Source: an uncultured Phocaeicola sp. (GTDB lineage: Bacteria > Bacteroidota > Bacteroidia > Bacteroidales > Bacteroidaceae). From it: a stretch of 46,109 nt of DNA. The notes beneath the pieces were generated by a model. The model made no database searches and was not told the DNA's origin. It worked only from the letters and a program-made list of their open reading frames with translations. Below are positions 41,238 to 46,109 of the stretch, in pieces; the first letter of the stretch is position 1; the number at the start of each line of letters is the position of its first letter. The position numbers and the translations under genes were made by a program. The stretch covers positions 1-46,109 of the forward strand of contig CARCZS010000023.1 in assembly GCA_948956705.1 (NCBI GenBank). The letters run 5' to 3'.

Positions 41238-41256
41238 TATCATGTTGATATAATGC
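41216..41256 (-). promoter_or_regulatory. Phage promoter, leftward (copy 3), for the ejection operon
   Basis: Read leftward: GCATTATATCAA (41256-41245), 21 bp, then TACTTTTG (41223-41216). Element and spacing equal those at 2122-2162 and 11322-11362. The upstream element overlaps the start codon (41253-41255) of the rightward gene, so occupancy here could also affect that gene. Confidence 0.75.
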
Positions 41257-41783
41257 AAGACGGAAGTATATTGTATAAGAAAGGGGACAAGGTGGCTCTT
41301 GATGGAACCTCATGGAAAGGCACGGTTGTCAAAGTTGAGTCGGACGATAATATATGCGTGGAACTTGACAATGGGATTACCATGTTTGCCCGTCCGGAAT
41401 TATTGCATCTTTGCACTAAGGAAAACACAAAGCCTCTTCATGATGAAAATGGTAAATTTACAATAGGACATCCAAAGGTGGGGGGAGTTAAAAAAGGATA
41501 TAGGACTGTCCGTCATTATCGAAACAAGCTTATGGAGCAACTGGCTCCGTTTATTGAGAGTATGGGAGAGATAATAGAGGCTATTGATGATCCTAGTGAT
41601 AAAGTGCTTGCTGTTTCCCGAATTATCAAATATGCCATGCCGTCTCTTTCGTCCGTAGACTTTAAAGAAAACGCAAAACGAGATCTCTCAGCGGAGCAGA
41701 AGATAGCCCAGCTCAATGCAAGGTACAGAAACTTGCCTGATCCGACTGCCGATGAAGAAGGAGAGGAAGGGCATGAAGACTGA
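41253..41783 (+). CDS. Possible terminase small subunit or phage DNA-binding protein
   Basis: A 176-residue protein from ATG 41253. The first 60 residues form a small beta-rich domain (KGDKVALDGTSWKGTVVKVE) that looks like a KOW/SH3-type fold. After a linker, DENGKFTIGHPKVGGVKKGYRT matches the 'G-[KR]-F-x-x-G-[HN]-x-x-x-G-G/R-P' start of Bacteroidetes phage small terminase-like proteins, followed by helices LMEQLAPFIESMGEIIEAI and DPSDKVLAVSRIIKYAMP. The acidic tail ends EEGEEGHED. Distance from terL (27 kb) is unusual for a small terminase, but the motif is suggestive. Alternatively a transcription or assembly factor. Confidence 0.5.
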   Translation: MQDGSILYKKGDKVALDGTSWKGTVVKVESDDNICVELDNGITMFARPELLHLCTKENTKPLHDENGKFTIGHPKVGGVKKGYRTVRHYRNKLMEQLAPFIESMGEIIEAIDDPSDKVLAVSRIIKYAMPSLSSVDFKENAKRDLSAEQKIAQLNARYRNLPDPTADEEGEEGHED

Positions 41784-41876
41784 CAATATTGGTGTATATT
41801 TTGGAAATTGGATAACCATTGTATTACAGTTGTCATATTAATTTGTGTTATGTAATAATCGTAATACATTTAATAT

Positions 41877-42365
41877 ATGGCAGAAATAATCAATTTTAGA
41901 CCGACTCCGGATGTGGCGCAGATGATAGAGAGGCAGAAAGCAAAAGGAGTCAATATCAGTCGTTGGATTAATAATCTTCTTATAGGTGCGGATAAACAGG
42001 CCGACAGCTTGAATTTGCAGATTTATACAATACCTGAAGACGGGATAAACCTGTATGACAGTACAAAGTTAGCTATTGATCAGATGATATCACTTCATTC
42101 GCTCCCATTCAGCCGGTTGAGCATATCTAGGTACAGGGAGGCCAATGATATTATAAAACAAGCAGGCATGGATTATTATCGCTTTAAAATAGACGAAGAT
42201 AACTATATCTCGATAATAGCGGTGAACAGAGAAGAGGCTTCTGTGGAATTTTCCCGATATTATATGAAATCTGAAAATAAGGAATATGTCCGAACATCCG
42301 TACCATTACCTGTTTACAGGTTTGATGTCAAGAACAAGGTGGTAATTATTATAGCAAGCGAATAA
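41877..42365 (+). CDS. Ribbon-helix-helix-like phage protein
   Basis: A 162-residue protein. The N-terminus, INFRPTPDVAQMIERQKAKG then VNISRWINNLL, follows a ribbon-helix-helix DNA-binding pattern (short beta strand, helix, turn, helix with S-R-W-I). The remainder looks like an alpha/beta domain (FSRLSISRYREANDIIK, YRFKIDEDNYISIIAV) ending in a beta strand VVIIIASE. A role as a regulator of this rightward operon is likely by pattern, but no operator has been identified. A box TACATTTA (41865-41872) just upstream differs from the -7 consensus by one base. It overlaps the next small gene by 1 bp (TAATG). Confidence 0.6.
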   Translation: MAEIINFRPTPDVAQMIERQKAKGVNISRWINNLLIGADKQADSLNLQIYTIPEDGINLYDSTKLAIDQMISLHSLPFSRLSISRYREANDIIKQAGMDYYRFKIDEDNYISIIAVNREEASVEFSRYYMKSENKEYVRTSVPLPVYRFDVKNKVVIIIASE

Positions 42366-42514
42366 TGGAAATATGTAAGACAGATACAGTACGATTGCTC
42401 AGACTGTTAAAAGAAGCGGCCTTAATAATTGAAGACAATTGTAGAGGCATACGTTCGCTAGATAAGGCCAGACAGTTGCGACAGATGGCAAAGAAAATTC
42501 AACGGAAAAAATAA
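42365..42514 (+). CDS. Small basic helical protein (49 residues)
   Basis: A 49-residue frame from ATG 42365, overlapping the previous stop by 1 bp (TAATG), a typical coupled start. The sequence has two helices (RLLRLLKEAALIIED then LDKARQLRQMAKKIQRK) with a Lys/Arg-rich end, consistent with nucleic-acid binding. It is short and I recognise no family, but tight coupling and coding-like sequence support it. After it, 42515-42590 has no gene; an AGGAG ribosome site for the methyltransferase lies at its end. Confidence 0.55.
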   Translation: MEICKTDTVRLLRLLKEAALIIEDNCRGIRSLDKARQLRQMAKKIQRKK

Positions 42515-42590
42515 TTCAGAACCCGTCCAAACTGAATCTGGACTTGGATTTGGATAATGCGTTTAACCATCTGTTTAGAAAGGAGAAATT

Positions 42591-44420
42591 ATGAAATCAT
42601 TAAAAGAAATACTAAGGAGTTTAGAAGGTCTGTCCGATATCGAATTGTTCGTAATAGACCTTTTTTGTGGTGCCGGCGGTTTGTCCGAAGGTGTGGAAGA
42701 AGCACGATTGGATGGAAATAGATGTGGAAAGGTTGTTTGCTGTGTGAACCATGACAAGAATGCCATCCTTTCACATGATGCCAATATCCCTGATGCACTT
42801 CACTTTATTGAGGATATCCGTACACTGGAACTTTCCCCGATAAGCACTATTGTAGAACGTATCCGTCAGCTATACCCTGATGCCATGATAATGCTTCATG
42901 CTTCTTTGGAGTGTACCAACTTCTCGAAAGCCAAAGGCGGTCAGCCGAGAGATGCCGACAGCCGAACGTTGGCAGAACATCTCTTCCGTTATATTGATGT
43001 TATAGACCCTGACTACATTCAGATTGAAAATGTAGAAGAGTTTATGTCATGGGGAGATATGGATGAGAATGGGAAACCTATCAGCATGGACAAAGGCCGG
43101 CTTTATCAAAAGTGGGTGCGCAATGTCAAGAAGTACGGTTACAACTTTGAGCACCGCATCTTAAATGCTGCCGACTTCGGTGCCTACACCACAAGAAAAC
43201 GCTTCTTCGGCATCTTTGCTAAAAAGAACTTGCCGATAGTATTCCCTGAACCGACCCACTGTAAAGGTGGTAGGCAAGATATGTTCTCGCGGCTGGAGAA
43301 GTGGAAGCCGGTAAAAGATGTGCTTGATTTCTCTGATGAAGGAACTACCATCTTCAGGGAAAAGCCTCTTGCAGAGAAAACGCTTGAACGTATCTATGCT
43401 GGACTTATCAAGTTTGTAGCCGGAGGAAAGGATGCTTTCCTTTCCCGTTACAATACGGTTCGCCCTCAAGACACATGCAAATCAGTTGATGAACCATGCG
43501 GAGTGTTGACTACTGAAAACCGCTTTGCAAAGGTACAGGTAAGTTTCCTCTCCAAACAGTTCAGCGGACATCCCGAAAGCAAGAATGTGTCTGTAGAAGA
43601 ACCGGCAGGTGCAATCACCTGCAAAGACCACCATGTTTTTGTTTCTGCTTATTATGGAAATGGACATAATCATTCGGTAGACCTTCCAGCTCCAACGGTC
43701 ACAACGAAGGACAGGATGGCTTTAATTGAAAGCCGATTTATGTGTTCTTATAACTTTAAGGATACAGGAAAGGATATTAATCAGCCTTGTCCTACACTTC
43801 TGACGAAAGACAGACTTTCCCTTGTATCTCCATTTTTTATGAATCAATATTCTGGAGGTGGTCAGGTGTCTGATATAAACTCGCCATGCCCCGCTGTTAC
43901 CACAACACCGAAACAAAACTTGGTAACATGCCAGCCGTGGATAATGAATACTGCATTCTCAAATGTAGGTAGCAGTATAGAGGAACCCTCCCAGACCATT
44001 ACCGCAAACAGGAAATGGCACTATCTGATGAATCCACAGTTCAACAGTGCTGGCGGCTCTGTTGATAGCCCCTGCTTCACATTAATAGCCCGCATGGATA
44101 AGATGCCGCCCTATCTGGTAGCAACGGAAAGTGAACGGTTAGCGATTGAAATCTACGACAATGATAGTCCTATGACTGTGAAGATAAAGGAGTTCATGGC
44201 ACTGTATGGCATAGTGGATATTAAAATGCGGATGCTTCGCATTCCGGAACTCAAAAAGATTATGGGATTCCCTGAAGATTATGTTTTAATAGGCACACAA
44301 GCTGACCAAAAGAAATTTATCGGGAATGCGGTGGAGGTTACACAAGCGAGAAAAAATACTGAAGCACTTTGTAAAGTATTGAAAAAGTTGAGATTGAAGA
44401 AATTAAAAGAAATAGCTTAA
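42591..44420 (+). CDS. DNA cytosine-C5 methyltransferase with seven-repeat target region
   Basis: A 609-residue m5C methyltransferase. Motif I is DLFCGAGGLSEG (23-34). Motif IV has LECTNFSKAKGG with predicted catalytic Cys 108; the usual Pro before it is replaced by Glu. Motif VI is IENVEEF (145-151), motif VIII is TRKRFFGIFA, and motifs IX/X appear at the end (IMGFPEDY, KKFIGNAV). Between about 285 and 510 lies an unusual target region of seven imperfect 28-36-residue repeats with the pattern S-[VI]-[DE]-x-P-x-x-[TA]-[VIL]-T (SVDEPCGVLTT, SVEEPAGAITC, SVDLPAPTVTT and so on). Likely protects phage DNA against host restriction. Specificity cannot be read from sequence. It is coupled to the next gene by TAATG. 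Confidence 0.85.
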   Translation: MKSLKEILRSLEGLSDIELFVIDLFCGAGGLSEGVEEARLDGNRCGKVVCCVNHDKNAILSHDANIPDALHFIEDIRTLELSPISTIVERIRQLYPDAMIMLHASLECTNFSKAKGGQPRDADSRTLAEHLFRYIDVIDPDYIQIENVEEFMSWGDMDENGKPISMDKGRLYQKWVRNVKKYGYNFEHRILNAADFGAYTTRKRFFGIFAKKNLPIVFPEPTHCKGGRQDMFSRLEKWKPVKDVLDFSDEGTTIFREKPLAEKTLERIYAGLIKFVAGGKDAFLSRYNTVRPQDTCKSVDEPCGVLTTENRFAKVQVSFLSKQFSGHPESKNVSVEEPAGAITCKDHHVFVSAYYGNGHNHSVDLPAPTVTTKDRMALIESRFMCSYNFKDTGKDINQPCPTLLTKDRLSLVSPFFMNQYSGGGQVSDINSPCPAVTTTPKQNLVTCQPWIMNTAFSNVGSSIEEPSQTITANRKWHYLMNPQFNSAGGSVDSPCFTLIARMDKMPPYLVATESERLAIEIYDNDSPMTVKIKEFMALYGIVDIKMRMLRIPELKKIMGFPEDYVLIGTQADQKKFIGNAVEVTQARKNTEALCKVLKKLRLKKLKEIA

Positions 44421-44914
44421 TGGAAAATGGAAAACTTATATTAGATGCCTGCTGTGGCAGTAGAATGTTTTGGTTTAACAAACATAATCCTCTTGCCTTA
44501 TTCGTTGATAAGAGATCAGAGATAGTAACAGCCAAGGATAGAGATAAGATCAGAACCATAGAGATAAAACCGGATATAATAGCAGATTTCACCCACTTGC
44601 CGTTTGAGGACAATTCTTTCTACATGGTGGTATTTGACCCACCTCATCTAAAAACACTTGGTGAAACCTCATGGATGGCTAAAAAGTACGGAAAACTGCC
44701 GAAAGACTGGCAGTCACTAATACACGATGGATTTACTGAGTGTATGCGCGTCTTGAAGCCTAACGGCACGCTTGTATTCAAATGGAACGAGAGTGAAATA
44801 AAAACAGTGGATGTATTGTCTGTTATCCCTTTTAAACCTCTATTTGGACATACCACTGGAAGGCAGAGCAAAACAATATGGATGTGCTTTATGAAACTGC
44901 CAATTAACGAATAA
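44420..44914 (+). CDS. SAM-dependent methyltransferase (phage DNA amino-MTase-like)
   Basis: A 164-residue Rossmann methyltransferase. LILDACCGSRMFWF is a motif I variant (D-x-C-x-G-S-x-x-F), ADFTHLPFEDNSFYMVVFDPPH gives the acidic strand and the catalytic D-P-P-H motif IV, and ECMRVLKPNGTLVFKW is the late strand block. The DPP[HY] motif suggests amino-group methylation of DNA or RNA (adenine N6 or cytosine N4), but the short length gives little target-recognition domain. It overlaps the m5C methyltransferase by 1 bp and precedes the PP-loop gene by 19 bp. Widely found in phages of gut bacteria. The substrate is not established. Confidence 0.8.
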   Translation: MENGKLILDACCGSRMFWFNKHNPLALFVDKRSEIVTAKDRDKIRTIEIKPDIIADFTHLPFEDNSFYMVVFDPPHLKTLGETSWMAKKYGKLPKDWQSLIHDGFTECMRVLKPNGTLVFKWNESEIKTVDVLSVIPFKPLFGHTTGRQSKTIWMCFMKLPINE

Positions 44915-44933
44915 CGGTACGGAAAGGAATAAA

Positions 44934-45728
44934 ATGATAATAGCTTGGTTTAGTTGCGGTGTAACATCCGCAGTTGCTTGTAAGATTGCATTGAGCTTGT
45001 ATAACGATGTACAACTCTATTATATCGAAACTGGTTCCGGGCATCCAGATAATGTCCGATTTATCTCAGATTGCGAGAGATGGTACGGGCAGCCAATTCA
45101 TACCATTCGCAGCGATAAGTTTTTCAACGTAAAAGATGTACTGATTAAAAAACGGTACATCAATGGTCCTACTGGTGCAGCTTGCACATTCGAACTAAAG
45201 AAACAAGTCCGTTACAAGCTGGAGAAGGAACTTGGTTCTTGGGACGGTCAAGTTTGGGGATTCGACTTTGACCCGAAAGAAATCAATCGAGCTATCCGCT
45301 TTAAACAGCAATATCCTGATACAAAGCCGTTGTTCCCACTTATCGAGCGACAGATAACCAAAAAGGATGCAATGGGAATGCTTTGGAAGGCCGGCATTGA
45401 AATCCCAGCCATGTACAAGATGGGCTATAATAACAATAATTGTATCGGTTGCGTGAAAGGTGGCATGGGCTATTGGAATAAGATACGGAAGGACTTTCCG
45501 GAAGTATTTGCTCGAATGGCTGAGATTGAGCGTGATGTTGGAGGTACCTGCTTGAAAGATAAAGACGGGTGCATCTTCTTGGATGAACTACCAACGTGGC
45601 GGGGAGACCCAGTAGAAGAGATTATACCGGATTGCTCTCTTATATGCCAAATAGAATTTCAAGAATTACTTGACCGGCAGGTAGAACGAGTATTGAAAGG
45701 AGAAATTAGTATTAATGATGTAGTCTGA
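44934..45728 (+). CDS. PP-loop ATPase of the PAPS-reductase family
   Basis: A 264-residue protein. The PP-loop is at the start (FSCGVTSAVACKIAL, residues 6-20; S-x-G-x-T-S variant of S-G-G-K-D-S). YYIETGSGHPDN gives the next conserved strand. Two cysteines in NNCIGCVKGGMGYWNKI and others (ACTFELKK near 83-90, GTCLKDKDGC, CSLIC) could bind a metal or Fe-S cluster. Family members adenylylate or reduce sulfur compounds, modify tRNA, or take part in DNA phosphorothioation (DndC). Phages often carry this type next to methyltransferases; a nucleic-acid modification role is likely but substrate is unknown. A good ribosome site (GGAAAGGA) precedes ATG 44934. Confidence 0.8.
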   Translation: MIIAWFSCGVTSAVACKIALSLYNDVQLYYIETGSGHPDNVRFISDCERWYGQPIHTIRSDKFFNVKDVLIKKRYINGPTGAACTFELKKQVRYKLEKELGSWDGQVWGFDFDPKEINRAIRFKQQYPDTKPLFPLIERQITKKDAMGMLWKAGIEIPAMYKMGYNNNNCIGCVKGGMGYWNKIRKDFPEVFARMAEIERDVGGTCLKDKDGCIFLDELPTWRGDPVEEIIPDCSLICQIEFQELLDRQVERVLKGEISINDVV

Positions 45729-45749
45729 AAAGCTCAAAACGATATAGAA

Positions 45750-45869
45750 ATGAATGATGGAGTTTATTTTGACCAAAATGGTAACGAGGTAATCGTAATC
45801 AATGGATTTGAATACTCACGAGAAGAATTTGATTCCCTTGTGGATATGTGTGGAGATTGCAATATGTAA
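45750..45869 (+). CDS. Small acidic protein (39 residues)
   Basis: A 39-residue frame from ATG 45750 to TAA 45867-45869. It reads MNDGVYFDQNGNEVIVING, then YSREEFDSLVDMCGDCNM, acidic, with a CxxC at the end (CGDC) that could bind a metal. It follows the PP-loop gene by 21 bp in the same direction. Coding character and spacing support a real gene; no family is recognised. An alternative ATG overlaps four bases later in another frame. Confidence 0.5.
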   Translation: MNDGVYFDQNGNEVIVINGFEYSREEFDSLVDMCGDCNM

Positions 45870-45884
45870 TAACAAAAGAAAGAA

Positions 45885-45944
45885 ATGAGTAAAACAACAA
45901 TTTATTATCTATTCCTAATAGCAATGTATATGCTGCTAGGATAG
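45885..45944 (+). CDS. Possible 19-residue membrane peptide
   Basis: MSKTTIYYLFLIAMYMLLG from ATG 45885, fully hydrophobic after residue 5, with a purine-rich stretch (AAAGAAAGAA) ahead that could be a ribosome site. It lies in line between two likely small genes. Length is too short to be sure. Confidence 0.3.
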   Translation: MSKTTIYYLFLIAMYMLLG

Positions 45945-45959
45945 ATGGAAAGGAGAAAT

Positions 45960-46109
45960 ATGGATAAAGATAAATTCAACAAAGCAATAGAAATCAACAA
46001 TAAAATAGAGGAATACAAAGATCATAAGATGGCACTTGAAAATTCTAACATAAAATATGGTGGTGGATTGATATTTACATACAACAGAATGCACAATGAT
46101 GTACCATTA
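45960..46109 (+). CDS. Unknown protein, truncated by the right window edge
   Basis: An open frame from ATG 45960 that runs off the window after 50 codons, preceded by a good ribosome site (AAAGGAGAAAT). The visible part is a charged helix (KDKFNKAIEINNKIEEYKD) followed by a Gly-rich turn. It continues the rightward train of small genes after the modification cluster. Nothing can be said about its function. Confidence 0.6.
   Translation, partial: MDKDKFNKAIEINNKIEEYKDHKMALENSNIKYGGGLIFTYNRMHNDVPL

Noticed and set aside
42515..42590. Additional small gene before the methyltransferase
   Set aside because: No frame with a start and ribosome site other than that of the methyltransferase itself.

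Overview
The window looks like part of a tailed bacteriophage or prophage of a Bacteroidales host (Bacteroides/Parabacteroides type). Perfect Bacteroidetes -7 boxes (TAnnTTTG) precede several operons, Shine-Dalgarno sites are mostly weak, and many proteins resemble families of gut Bacteroidetes phages. Genes for portal, large terminase, a capsid-like protein with a scaffold-like partner, lysis, receptor-binding proteins and what look like ejection proteins are present. I see no integrase, repressor, polymerase or tail sheath, so replication/lysogeny genes must lie outside. The Rha-type antirepressor hints at a temperate phage; the ejection-protein block and lack of a visible tape measure suggest a podovirus-like particle. 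Both ends cut through coding sequence.

Layout: 2-169 (+) tail end of a fibre-like protein; 196-2101 (-) two connector-like virion proteins and a HAD-type phosphatase; 2222-5862 (+) portal, then a lysis cassette (membrane protein, GH108 endolysin, u-spanin candidate); 5875-7557 (+) structured RNA, DnaA-domain-IV-like protein, Rha/KilA-C regulator, small coiled-coil protein; 7587-11295 (-) scaffold, capsid and two further virion proteins; 11407-14890 (+) unknown protein, rhomboid-like membrane protein, TerL, unknown protein; 14997-22236 (+) beta-helix tailspike, small crAss001_48-like protein and a second fibre ending in an SGNH esterase domain; 22237-26678 AT-rich accessory segment (lipoprotein, candidate sRNA, O-acyltransferase, small membrane peptides, HEPN/unknown/SecB-like operon); 26685-41184 (-) three putative ejection proteins including a 4259-residue polyvalent protein; 41253-46109 (+) possible small terminase, RHH regulator, a DNA-modification cluster (m5C methyltransferase with a seven-repeat target region, second methyltransferase, PP-loop enzyme) and small ORFs.

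The most striking non-coding signal is a shared promoter architecture. At the three sites where leftward and rightward operons diverge (about 2150, 11350 and 41240), the leftward promoter is GCATTATATCAA, then exactly 21 bp, then TAnnTTTG. The same arrangement with a related element, GCATTATATACA or TTATTATATACA, and again exactly 21 bp, drives rightward transcription towards the portal and tailspike. This looks like a phage-specific regulon tying together morphogenesis operons on both strands.

The most system-like accessory unit is the operon at 25468-26635: a HEPN protein with an R-x4-H motif, a 123-residue unknown, and a SecB-like chaperone, with a palindrome upstream and a strong terminator downstream. 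I read it as a possible chaperone-linked toxin-antitoxin or phage-exclusion module carried as cargo.
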